From Burkholderia aenigmatica (lineage in GTDB: Bacteria > Pseudomonadota > Gammaproteobacteria > Burkholderiales > Burkholderiaceae): a stretch of 64,000 nt of DNA. Under the pieces are notes generated by a model. It was given only the letters and a program-made list of their open reading frames with translations, had not been told where the DNA came from and did no database searches. Both the position numbers and the translations under genes were made by a program. This document shows positions 43,977-51,984 of this stretch, in pieces. The DNA lies in the NCBI RefSeq assembly GCF_902499175.1, contig NZ_CABVQC010000043.1, positions 1 through 64,000 of the forward strand, in the 5' to 3' direction. Every line of letters starts with the position of its first letter. The first letter of the stretch is position 1.

Positions 43977-45245
43977 ATGGATAAACAGGGGTATATCGAG
44001 GGTGAGGACACGCGCGTGCGGGTCCTGTTTCATGTGACCGATTTCGGCAACGGCGGGATCGAATCGTCGCTGATCCAGTGGCTGCGGATCCTCGACCGCC
44101 AGCGTTTCCGCGCGGTCCTGTCGATTACGTACGCGTCGCCGATGCTGGCCCAGCGCTTTCGCTCGCTGATCCCGGCAGACATCCCGATCGAGATCCTGGT
44201 GCGTCCGCAGTGGCTGCGCTACTTCCAGGATCGCCGTCACGCGCACAAGCTCGGCAAGGCGGGCCGGATCGCGCGCGATCTTCACGGTGCGCTCGCGGTG
44301 CGCCCTCACATCGGGCGGCGCGTTGCCGAACTCGCGCGCAACGTGGACGTCATCGTCGACTACGACCTGTCGCTGCGGCGCCTGGCCGGCCGGTTCGGGG
44401 TGGCCTGGATCGGCGTCAACCACTTCAGCTTCGTTGCACGGCTCGGCGGCCAGGGCCGCCGCGTGCGCCGCCTGCTCGACCAGTACAGCCGCTACGACAG
44501 CATTGCCGCGCTGAACCCGCAGATGGGCGACGAAGCCGACCGGATGTTCGGCGACCGCTTGCAACAGGTGACGGTCCTGCCCAACGCCATCGACATCGAC
44601 GCGATTCGCGCAAACGCGACGGCGCCGCGCCCGGCACTGCCCGGCGGGGTCCCGTACATCGTCTCCGTCGCACGTCTCGACGAGCTCCAGAAAGATCACC
44701 GCACGTTGCTGCGCGCGTATGCGCAACTCGTCGCGCAGCGCGACGTGCCCGAGCATCTCGTGCTGGTCGGCGACGGCGCGCACCGCGACGAGCTCACACG
44801 TCTGGCGGCTGCGCTCGGCATCGGTGCGCGGGTGCATTTCATGGGGCAGATGGACAATCCGCATCCGTTGATGGCGGGCGCGTCGATTCTGGTCCTGAGC
44901 TCGAAGAACGAAGGGATGCCGATGGTGCTGATCGAGGCGCTCGCGCTCGGCAAGGCGATCGTGTCGACGGACTGCCCGACCGGGCCGCGCGAGATTCTCG
45001 ATCACGGTCGCGCGGGGCTGCTGGTGTCGGTCGGCGACGTCGACGCGCTGGCCAATGCGATGGCGCAGTTGCTGTCCGACGATGTGCTGCGGGCGGATCT
45101 CGCCGCGCGTTCGTTCGATCGCGCTGCATGCTTCGGCATCGCGGAAAGCAACCGGCGGCTCGACGCATGCATCGATGCGATTCGCGTGAAACGGGCGGGC
45201 CAGCTTCGCCAGCACGCGCACACGAGGGTGCAGCGCGCCGGCTGA
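43977..45245 (+). CDS. glycosyltransferase family 4
   Basis: A 422-residue GT-B fold protein. The N-terminal domain begins VRVLFHVTDFGNGGIESSLIQWLRIL. The nucleotide-sugar domain includes VSVARLDELQKDHRTLLRAY, LVLVGDGAHRDELTRLAAALGI, and the GT4 signature VLSSKNEGMPMVLIEALALGKAIVSTD (EX7E within NEGMPMVLIEAL). No membrane segment is seen. It probably adds a sugar to lipopolysaccharide core or another surface glycan. Unusually it is not in a glycan cluster. The flanking genes are catabolic and redox functions, so the acceptor is unknown. Confidence 0.87.
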   Translation: MDKQGYIEGEDTRVRVLFHVTDFGNGGIESSLIQWLRILDRQRFRAVLSITYASPMLAQRFRSLIPADIPIEILVRPQWLRYFQDRRHAHKLGKAGRIARDLHGALAVRPHIGRRVAELARNVDVIVDYDLSLRRLAGRFGVAWIGVNHFSFVARLGGQGRRVRRLLDQYSRYDSIAALNPQMGDEADRMFGDRLQQVTVLPNAIDIDAIRANATAPRPALPGGVPYIVSVARLDELQKDHRTLLRAYAQLVAQRDVPEHLVLVGDGAHRDELTRLAAALGIGARVHFMGQMDNPHPLMAGASILVLSSKNEGMPMVLIEALALGKAIVSTDCPTGPREILDHGRAGLLVSVGDVDALANAMAQLLSDDVLRADLAARSFDRAACFGIAESNRRLDACIDAIRVKRAGQLRQHAHTRVQRAG

Positions 45246-45265
45246 CCGCTGGCGCGCGGGTGCCA

Positions 45266-45290
45266 CGCGCCCCGCCATGCGCGGGGCGCG
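45266..45290. terminator. hairpin between convergent genes
   Basis: CGCGCCCCGC (45266-45275) and GCGGGGCGCG (45281-45290) pair perfectly over a five-base loop. It lies between the glycosyltransferase stop and the convergent peroxidase-like gene. There is no long T-run, so it is a probable rather than certain bidirectional terminator. Confidence 0.55.
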
Positions 45291-45296
45291 CGCGGT

Positions 45297-46706
45297 TTAC
45301 CGCACCGGCTCGTCGTTCAGCGTGCCGAGGAACGCTTCGATATCCTTGATATCCTGCGCCGTCATCGCGGGCTTGTCGCCAGGCTTGCGGTCGAACGGCG
45401 CATCGGTCACGTCGACGTTCGCACGATATTTCGGCGGGATGTCGTCGTACTCGTCGATCTTCCCGTCCGCGCCGCGCGAATAGAACTTCTGCGGCGAGAT
45501 GCTGCGCTCGTTGTAGAACGCCATCACCTGGTCGAGCGTGTGGAACACGCCATTGTGGAAGAACACGTGGCGCGTCGCCGCGTTGCGCAGCGTCGGTGTC
45601 AGGAACATCGCACAATACTGCGTCTGGTCCTTCAGGTCGTCGCGGAACGGCCCGCACACGCCGAGATCGTAGAACGCCGGGTTGCGGTTCTGCGCCAGTT
45701 CCTGGTTGCGCGGCGCGCCGAGCGCCTCGTACTGGTAATCGGTAAACATCGGCGGCAGCCCGTCCTTGCCGGGCTTCGACAGGTGGCAGCCCGCGCAATT
45801 CGCCTTGTCCGGATCGTTGAACAGGCGCAGCCCGCGCAGTTCGGCCTGCGTGAGACGTGCACGGCCTTCGAGCCAGCGGTCGTACTTGCTGTTGTACGGG
45901 TGGAACGACGGATCCTCGACCTGGTAGCGCGCGATCGCGAACATCGCTTCCGACACCGCGAGCTGCGGGCTGTCGAACACGCGCGCGCCGAACAGTTGCT
46001 CGAGCTGCGCGCGGTGCGACGACTGCGCGAGCTTGTGCGCGACGTCGTCGATGCTCGCATTCGCCATCTCGACCGGATTCAGCAGCGGGCCGAACGCCTG
46101 CTGCTGCAACGTATCGGCGCGGCCATCCCAGAACATCCCGCCCTGCGGCACGAGCTGCGGCGCGGCCGACGTGCCGGCCACCTTCTGCGCCTTGACGACG
46201 CCGGCCGCCGACGCGGCCTGTTGCGCGACGGTCGGTGCGGCGTCGTTTTCACCAGCATCGGGGCCGATGCTGAAGTTCGGCTGGCGGTACAGGTACATCA
46301 GCGACGGCGGCGGTCGATAGCCCTGCTGCGTCATCGCGAGGCCGCCCGGCTGCACGTCGAGCGCGTTCGGCGGGCCGTACGCATGATCGGGGCTGTGGCA
46401 CGACGCGCACGACTGCTTGCCCGATGCGGACAGCGACGGATCGGCGAACAGCGCGCGGCCGAGCTGTGCGACCGCCGACAGCGGCTGCGCGGCGGGCCGC
46501 TGCAGCACGACCGGATGCGGGTTCGCGCCCGTCCAGTCGGCGACGACGGTGCCGATCGCCGCGGGCACCTGCGCGGGGAACGCGATCGCGAACGCACCGT
46601 AGCCGAGCACGGCGGCGCCGATCACGAACGCCGCGCGGCGCAGGAGGCGGAAAGGCGTGCGGGTGCCGGTGGTGTCGGGGGACGGGAACGCGGGGCGAGC
46701 TGTCAT
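45297..46706 (-). CDS. di-haem cytochrome c peroxidase-like protein (MauG/CCP family)
   Basis: A 469-residue periplasmic or membrane-anchored haem protein. A hydrophobic segment at about 22-45 (AAFVIGAAVLGYGAFAIAF) serves as anchor or signal. The c-type haem motifs are CASCH (100-104) and CAGCH (304-308). GGMFWDGRADTLQQQAFGPLLNPVEM is the conserved MauG/CCP sequence. Typical activity is reduction of peroxide or oxidation of a protein or substrate using two haems. The start at 46706 (MTARPAFPS) is used. It follows the AcpA-type phosphatase gene on the same strand. A hairpin in the 94-base spacer may modulate read-through. Confidence 0.87.
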   Translation of the reverse strand: MTARPAFPSPDTTGTRTPFRLLRRAAFVIGAAVLGYGAFAIAFPAQVPAAIGTVVADWTGANPHPVVLQRPAAQPLSAVAQLGRALFADPSLSASGKQSCASCHSPDHAYGPPNALDVQPGGLAMTQQGYRPPPSLMYLYRQPNFSIGPDAGENDAAPTVAQQAASAAGVVKAQKVAGTSAAPQLVPQGGMFWDGRADTLQQQAFGPLLNPVEMANASIDDVAHKLAQSSHRAQLEQLFGARVFDSPQLAVSEAMFAIARYQVEDPSFHPYNSKYDRWLEGRARLTQAELRGLRLFNDPDKANCAGCHLSKPGKDGLPPMFTDYQYEALGAPRNQELAQNRNPAFYDLGVCGPFRDDLKDQTQYCAMFLTPTLRNAATRHVFFHNGVFHTLDQVMAFYNERSISPQKFYSRGADGKIDEYDDIPPKYRANVDVTDAPFDRKPGDKPAMTAQDIKDIEAFLGTLNDEPVR

Positions 46707-46757
46707 GCTGTCGGTCGGAAATCGGGCGCCGCACGAAGCGGCGCAATAAATGGAAAC

Positions 46758-46780
46758 GGCCGGCGCGTGATGCGCCGGCC
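46758..46780. promoter_or_regulatory. hairpin in the spacer between phosphatase and peroxidase genes
   Basis: GGCCGGCGC (46758-46766) and GCGCCGGCC (46772-46780) pair perfectly over GTGAT. It lies 21 bases after the phosphatase gene end (minus strand) and 52 bases before the peroxidase start. No T-run follows in either direction, so partial termination or mRNA stabilisation is likelier than a full stop. Confidence 0.5.
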
Positions 46781-46800
46781 ATGCGGTCACGACGTACCGG

Positions 46801-48471
46801 TCAGATCGCCGGTGCCGCGCTCAATGCGGTGCCGAGCGTCGGGTCGAGATACAGCGGCGTCGTGTTCGGCTTCGACGTGAAGTCGAACAGGCTGCGCAGG
46901 TCGCCCGCCGTTGCATCGAACGAACCGCCGCCAATGCGCTGGCCGCCGAGCCAGTTGTCCTCGATGAAGCGCACGACGGACGACTGGTCGATCATCGTGT
47001 GGTCGACGTAGTTCTGCTTCGCGTACGGCGAGATCACGATCAGCGGAATGCGCACGCCCGGGCCGCAGCGGCCGTTCACGGTCGCGCCGTTCACGCCGGT
47101 GGTGCCGCCCGTGCCGCACTTGCCGCTGCCGTTGACCTGGTCGACCGGGTCCGACGACGCACGCGTCGGCGCCGTGTACACGTGGTCGTACCAGCCGTCC
47201 GAGTCGTCATAGGTGACGATCACGGCCGTGTTCTGCCAGTCCGGCTGCTGCTGCAGGAAGTTGACGACCTTCGTCACGAACGCCTGCTCGTCGAGCGGAT
47301 CCGAATAGCCTGCGTGCGCGTCCTGTGCGGCCGGGGCCTTCAGGTAGCTGACCGACGGGAAGTTGCCGGCCTTCACGGCGGCGAAGAAGTCGTCCGTGTC
47401 GTACTGGTGGTTCGCGGGTTCGGCGGTCTTGCCGTCGGTCTGCAGGCTCGAGCCGATCGCAGCGACCGAGCTCGGGCGCGTGTGCTGCGGGTTCGCGGTC
47501 GACGCGTAGTACTGGAACCAGTTGTGGTGCGGGATGTAGTCGGACGTCGCGGCGTTCACGGCGGTAGCGACCGTGCTGCGGGCGCAGCCCGTGGTGCCGT
47601 TGCCGTTCGTCGTCGACAGGTTGAAGCCGCCCATGAAGCCGCCCCACGTGATCTTCGCGCCGTTCAGCAGGTCGCCGATGTTCTTGCCCGCCATCATCGC
47701 CTGGTCGGTCGTGCTCGAGCACACGTCGTAGCCCGGATCGACGTCGTTGATCATCGTGAAGCCGCCCTGGCCGTCATTGATGTAGTACGAGCTTTTCGCG
47801 AGCGTCGACGGCTGTGCGGACGTCTTGACGACCTGCATCCCGTTGGTCTGGCCCGACACGACGTTCAGCGCGCCCGGCGTCGACGGGCCGTACGACGTCG
47901 TGTACATGTTGTCGCTCATCGCGAAGCGCTGCGCGTAGTTCCACAGCGCGGTCACGGTGTTGCCGTCGAAGTAGCCCATCACCTGGCCCTTCGTGCCGAA
48001 CGCGCCGGCGCCGCCGGACGAGCCCTTGCCGGTGTATTTCGGGAACAGGTCGGCGAGGCCGTTGTCCTCGGCCTGCTGCTCGGCCGTGTACGCATGGTTC
48101 TGGTCGGCGGTCGCGGCCTGCGTACGGTCGAGGCGGAACGGGTTCGCCGCGTCGGTGCCGTTGGCGGTGTTCGTGAAGTTCGGGTTCGCGGTGAGCAGCG
48201 TGCCCGTCAGGCCGTTGGACGTCGGCGTGCCGGACTTCGCGTTGAACGCCGGTTCGCCCGACGGGTTCGTCGCGTTCGGGTAGGTGCCGAAGTAGTGGTC
48301 GAACGAGATGTTTTCACCGTAAATCACGACGACGTGCTTGATCGGCGTGGCGGTCTGCAGCGCATCCTGCGACGACACGGCGGGCGTCGACGTCGGATCG
48401 CTGCCGCCGCAGGCGAACAGCGCCAGCGCTGCGGCAGCGCAGGCGGTGACGAGCAAGGCTTGACGGAACAT
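46801..48471 (-). CDS. acpA: acid phosphatase/phosphoesterase, AcpA-like lipoprotein
   Basis: A 556-residue member of the phosphoesterase (PF04185) family that includes bacterial phospholipase C and Francisella AcpA. The lipobox LFAC places the lipidated cysteine at 21. The metal-site motif is HVVVIYGENISFDHYFGTYP near residue 45. YDDSDGWYDHVY carries later active-site residues, and RIPLIVISPYAKQNYVDHTMIDQSSVVRFIEDNW is the conserved C-terminal sequence. No twin-arginine signal is seen, unlike PlcC/PlcN. It hydrolyses phosphomonoesters at the cell surface. GGAG precedes the ATG at 48471. It lies upstream of the di-haem protein on the same strand, an arrangement I know from other Burkholderia. 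Confidence 0.88.
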   Translation of the reverse strand: MFRQALLVTACAAAALALFACGGSDPTSTPAVSSQDALQTATPIKHVVVIYGENISFDHYFGTYPNATNPSGEPAFNAKSGTPTSNGLTGTLLTANPNFTNTANGTDAANPFRLDRTQAATADQNHAYTAEQQAEDNGLADLFPKYTGKGSSGGAGAFGTKGQVMGYFDGNTVTALWNYAQRFAMSDNMYTTSYGPSTPGALNVVSGQTNGMQVVKTSAQPSTLAKSSYYINDGQGGFTMINDVDPGYDVCSSTTDQAMMAGKNIGDLLNGAKITWGGFMGGFNLSTTNGNGTTGCARSTVATAVNAATSDYIPHHNWFQYYASTANPQHTRPSSVAAIGSSLQTDGKTAEPANHQYDTDDFFAAVKAGNFPSVSYLKAPAAQDAHAGYSDPLDEQAFVTKVVNFLQQQPDWQNTAVIVTYDDSDGWYDHVYTAPTRASSDPVDQVNGSGKCGTGGTTGVNGATVNGRCGPGVRIPLIVISPYAKQNYVDHTMIDQSSVVRFIEDNWLGGQRIGGGSFDATAGDLRSLFDFTSKPNTTPLYLDPTLGTALSAAPAI

Positions 48472-48820
48472 CGGGAAACTCCAGGTAAGGTCTTCGATGG
48501 TGGAGAACGGCCCCGTCGCCGTGTCGGTTCGGCGCGGAGCTCGTGAGAGAGCACGCGCATTGAAACAGTCGCGTATGAAGATATGGGGACGGAGTGATTT
48601 CGCATCGATTGCGCTGCGGTATCGATTTCATTACGGCGGAATGCGGCGCGAAAGAGAAAGGAAAGGGGCAGACCGCATGCCACCTTGGCGTCACATTCCG
48701 CGGCGCGCGGGGCCGCTGCCGTGGATGCCGCGCGGGGCGGGCGAAAGGGCGCCTTTGCCCCGTTCGCGCACGATGCGACGCGGCACCGGCTTTTTGACAA
48801 TCGGATGACGGATTCGTAGG
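48472..48820. other. intergenic region between acpA and EamA permease
   Basis: These 349 bases contain no supported gene. The acpA promoter should lie at the left end. No recognisable PhoB box was found. At the right end TTGACA (48794-48799) and TAGGAT (48817-48822) with 17 bases between form a good sigma-70 promoter for the permease gene. Confidence 0.5.
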
Positions 48821-48822
48821 AT
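48794..48822 (+). promoter_or_regulatory. sigma-70-type promoter of the EamA permease
   Basis: The -35 hexamer TTGACA (48794-48799) is a perfect match. The -10 TAGGAT (48817-48822) follows after 17 bases. Transcription would start near 48829, downstream of the first in-frame ATG at 48821, which argues that the gene starts at the GTG at 48875. Confidence 0.55.
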
Positions 48823-48874
48823 GAAAACCCTGCGGCGACGAATTCGCGTGGCCGACCGTCAGCGAGTATTCATC

Positions 48875-49732
48875 GTGCCGATCCCCGTTTTGTTTGCCGT
48901 TCTGTGTGCGGCGTTCCTGCATGCGTCATGGAACGCGCTCGTCCGCAGCAGCGGCGACCGGCTGCGGTCGGCCACGGTGCTGCAGATCGCGATCGGGCTG
49001 TTCGCGCTGCTGTTCCTGCCGGCCGCCGCGCCGATCACGCCCGCGAGCTGGCTTTATGTCGTCGCATCGGCCGTGCTCCACGTCGTGTACACGCTGCTGC
49101 TGGTGCGCGCATACGAGCACGGCGACCTGACCGTCGCGTATCCGGTCGCGCGCGGCACTGCGCCGCTGCTCGTCACGCTCGGCGCGGCGGCGTTCGCGGG
49201 CGAGCACCTGAATGCGGGCGCGCAAGCCGGGCTCGTGCTGATCTGCGCGGGCATCATGGCGATCGGCCTGGAGCGCGGGCGCGGCGCGAAGCACCGGATG
49301 ATGCAGGTGCTGCCGACCGCGTTCGCGACCGGCGTGTCGATCGCGGCCTACAGCGTGGTCGACGGGATCGGTGTGCGGGAAAGCGGCAACACGGTCGGCT
49401 ATACCGCGTGGATGTTCGTGCTGACGGGCGCGATGATGGCCGCGTACTACCGGCTGCGGGCGGGGCCGCTGCGGCTGACGCAGGATGTCGGCGAAACGGC
49501 GAAGGCTGCATGCGGCGGCGTGTTCGCGGCGCTCGCGTACGGCATCGTGATCTGGGCGATGGATCGCGCGCCGATGGGGCCGGTGTCGGCGCTCCGGGAA
49601 ACGAGCGTGGTGTTCGCGGCGCTGATCGCTCGCGTGTATCTCGGCGAGCGGCTGACGCCGCGCCGGGCGGCCGGCTGCATCGTGATCGCGGCGGGGGCGT
49701 TGCTGATCAGCGCGTTTGAAGCGGTGCGGTGA
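48875..49732 (+). CDS. EamA/DMT-family permease
   Basis: A 285-residue permease with about ten segments (FAVLCAAFLHASWNALVRSSGDRL, LVRAYEHGDLTVAYPVARGTAPLLVTLGAAAF, GVFAALAYGIVIWAMDRAPMGPVSALRETSVVFAALIARVYLGERL). This subgroup of DMT permeases exports small metabolites. The GTG at 48875 (VPIPVLFAVL) is preferred to ATG 48821, because a -10 sequence overlaps that ATG and the 18 extra residues are highly basic. It is convergent with an Lrp-type regulator. The substrate is unknown. Confidence 0.85.
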   Translation: MPIPVLFAVLCAAFLHASWNALVRSSGDRLRSATVLQIAIGLFALLFLPAAAPITPASWLYVVASAVLHVVYTLLLVRAYEHGDLTVAYPVARGTAPLLVTLGAAAFAGEHLNAGAQAGLVLICAGIMAIGLERGRGAKHRMMQVLPTAFATGVSIAAYSVVDGIGVRESGNTVGYTAWMFVLTGAMMAAYYRLRAGPLRLTQDVGETAKAACGGVFAALAYGIVIWAMDRAPMGPVSALRETSVVFAALIARVYLGERLTPRRAAGCIVIAAGALLISAFEAVR

Positions 49733-49762
49733 GCGGGCCGGCGGGGTGCGCGGCCCGCGGCT

Positions 49763-50236
49763 TCAGCCCTCGACCGGCATCGCACTCGTGCACTTGATCT
49801 CGTCGAGGCACACGCTCGAATGCACGCCGCTCACACCGGGCGTCCGCATCAGCGTCTCGAGCAGGAACTGCGACAAGCCCTTCAGGTCGTGTGCGACGAC
49901 CTTCAACACGTAGTCGATGTCGCCCGTCACGGAAAAACACTCCTGGATCTGCGCGAGATCGGACACCAGTTTCTGGAACTTCGACAGGTCGCGGATATGC
50001 CCGCGCTCCATCGTCACGTGCACGAAAGCGGTGACGCCAAAACCGAGCGTGTCGGGGCACAGCCGGGTTTCGTAGCGACGGATCGCGCCGATCTCCTCCA
50101 GCCGCCGGTGGCGGCGCAGCGTTTGCGCGGGCGACAGGCCGACGGCCTTCGCCAGATCGAGGTTCGACGCGCGGCCGTTCTCCTGCAGGATCGAGAGCAA
50201 GTGGCGATCGAGGCGATCTAGAACCGGTTCATGCAT
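49763..50236 (-). CDS. Lrp/AsnC-family regulator
   Basis: A 157-residue protein. The N-terminal helix-turn-helix is LDRHLLSILQENGRASNLDLAKAVGLSPAQTLRRHRRLEEIGAIRRY. The C-terminal RAM ligand domain includes SVTGDIDYVLKVVAHDLKGLSQFLLETLMRTPGV. Lrp-type proteins bind amino acids. It is divergent from an aromatic amino acid permease and aminotransferase and most likely controls them, as BkdR- or PhhR-like systems do in related bacteria. The ATG at 50236 follows AAGGAAACAAAA. Confidence 0.87.
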   Translation of the reverse strand: MHEPVLDRLDRHLLSILQENGRASNLDLAKAVGLSPAQTLRRHRRLEEIGAIRRYETRLCPDTLGFGVTAFVHVTMERGHIRDLSKFQKLVSDLAQIQECFSVTGDIDYVLKVVAHDLKGLSQFLLETLMRTPGVSGVHSSVCLDEIKCTSAMPVEG

Positions 50237-50553
50237 TTTTGTTTCCTTATCTGTCTCCTGGATGCAATCTTATCTCATAATGTAGGGTTTGCATGAACGG
50301 GTTACGAAACCCGATTTCGTCGTCGCGACGCTAAACTGACGCCGGATTTTCGTGTGCGAACGCAGCAATGCGGGCGCGGCGACAGTCGGCGGCCGGTCTG
50401 GCGGGCACGCCGACACGATTCGGGCGCCGCCACGCGAAGATTGCAGTCCCCAACCCGGCGGCTCCACGAACGGCCCCGGCACAGCAAAACAGCGCCCGGC
50501 ACACCGAGGCGCGCCGCACCGCTTCAGGCGGAGGCGGACAGAGTGGAGAAGAC
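50237..50553. other. divergent intergenic region, Lrp / aromatic amino acid permease
   Basis: These 317 bases contain no gene. The AT-rich part (50237-50300, with TTATCTCATAATG) probably holds both promoters and the Lrp binding sites. The remaining leader of the permease is GC-rich and shows no stable terminator or riboswitch that I recognise. The permease frame is open back to 50368 but lacks domain sequence. Confidence 0.45.
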
Positions 50554-51939
50554 ATGGTTTCTGGAAACGAGAGCGACGGCCTGAAGCGCGGGCTGAAGAA
50601 CCGGCACATCCAGCTGATTGCGCTCGGCGGCGCGCTCGGCACGGGGCTGTTCCTCGGCATCGCGCAGACCATCAAGATGGCGGGCCCGTCCGTGCTGCTC
50701 GGCTACGGGGTGGCCGGCATCATTGCGTTCTTCATCATGCGCCAGCTCGGCGAAATGGTCGTCGACGAGCCTGTCGCCGGCTCGTTCAGCTACTTCGCCA
50801 ACAAGTACGTCGGCCACTTCACCGGCTTCCTGTCCGGCTGGAACTACTGGGTGCTGTACATCCTCGTCAGCATGGCCGAGCTGTCGGCCGTCGGGATCTA
50901 CGTGCAGTACTGGTGGCCCGGCGTGCCGACCTGGGTGTCGGCGCTGGTGTTCTTCGTCGCGATCAACCTGCTCAACCTGGCGAGCGTGAAGTCGTACGGC
51001 GAGACGGAATTCTGGTTCTCGATCATCAAGGTTGCCGCAATCGTCGGCATGATCGGCTTCGGCGGCTGGCTGCTCGCGAGCGGCCACGCCGGGCCGGAGG
51101 CCACCGTGCGCAACCTGTGGCAGCACGGCGGCTTCTTCCCGAACGGCGTGTCGGGGCTCGTGATGTCGATGGCGGCGATCATGTTCTCGTTCGGCGGGCT
51201 GGAGCTGATCGGGATCACCGCGGCCGAGGCCGATGATCCGAAGCGCAGCATTCCGCGTGCGACCAACCAGGTCATCTACCGAATCCTGATTTTCTACATC
51301 GGCGCACTCGCTGTGCTGCTGTCGCTGTATCCGTGGGAAAAGGTCGTCAGCGGCGGCAGCCCGTTCGTGCTGATCTTCCATGCGCTGAGCAGCAACGTGG
51401 TTGCGAACGTGCTGAACGTCGTCGTGCTGACGGCTGCGCTGTCGGTCTACAACAGCGGCGTGTACAGCAACAGCCGGATGCTGTTCGGCCTCGCGCAGCA
51501 GGGTAACGCGCCGAAGGTGCTGTGCTCGGTGAACAAGCGCGGCATTCCGCTCGCCGCGCTCGGCGCGTCGGCGCTCGCGACCGGCGTGTGCGTGCTGATC
51601 AACTACTTCATGCCGGGCAAGGCATTCGAGGTGCTGATGGGCCTCGTCGTGTCGGCGCTGATCATCAACTGGGCGATGATCACCCTGATCCACCTGAAGT
51701 TCCGCCAGGCGAAGCGCGCGGCCGGGGAGGAGACTTCCTTCCGCAGTCTGGGCTATCCTTTCACGAATTACCTGTGCCTGGCATTCATGGCCGGCATTCT
51801 CGTCGTGATGTACCTGACGCCGGATCTCCGCCTGTCGGTGTACCTGATCCCGGTATGGCTCGCGGTGCTCGCGGTCGGGTATCGCTTCCGTCAGAAGAAT
51901 GCAGGCTATGCGGTGCACGACGGCGCATCCGCACGCTGA
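50554..51939 (+). CDS. aromatic amino acid permease, AroP/PheP-like
   Basis: A 461-residue APC-family permease. It opens LKRGLKNRHIQLIALGGALGTGLFLG, the AroP/PheP-type first segment, continues GYGVAGIIAFFIMRQLGEMVVDEPVAGSFSYFANKYVG, and contains FSFGGLELIGITAAEADDPKRSIPRA. It imports Phe, Tyr, Trp or related amino acids with protons. The start at 50554 (MVSGNESDG) has GGAGAAGAC upstream. The aromatic aminotransferase follows after 45 bases, indicating an operon for uptake and transamination of aromatic amino acids under Lrp control. Confidence 0.9.
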   Translation: MVSGNESDGLKRGLKNRHIQLIALGGALGTGLFLGIAQTIKMAGPSVLLGYGVAGIIAFFIMRQLGEMVVDEPVAGSFSYFANKYVGHFTGFLSGWNYWVLYILVSMAELSAVGIYVQYWWPGVPTWVSALVFFVAINLLNLASVKSYGETEFWFSIIKVAAIVGMIGFGGWLLASGHAGPEATVRNLWQHGGFFPNGVSGLVMSMAAIMFSFGGLELIGITAAEADDPKRSIPRATNQVIYRILIFYIGALAVLLSLYPWEKVVSGGSPFVLIFHALSSNVVANVLNVVVLTAALSVYNSGVYSNSRMLFGLAQQGNAPKVLCSVNKRGIPLAALGASALATGVCVLINYFMPGKAFEVLMGLVVSALIINWAMITLIHLKFRQAKRAAGEETSFRSLGYPFTNYLCLAFMAGILVVMYLTPDLRLSVYLIPVWLAVLAVGYRFRQKNAGYAVHDGASAR

Positions 51940-51984
51940 AGCAGGTCACGACCGATCATTCTTCCAAACGAGACCGACATAGCC

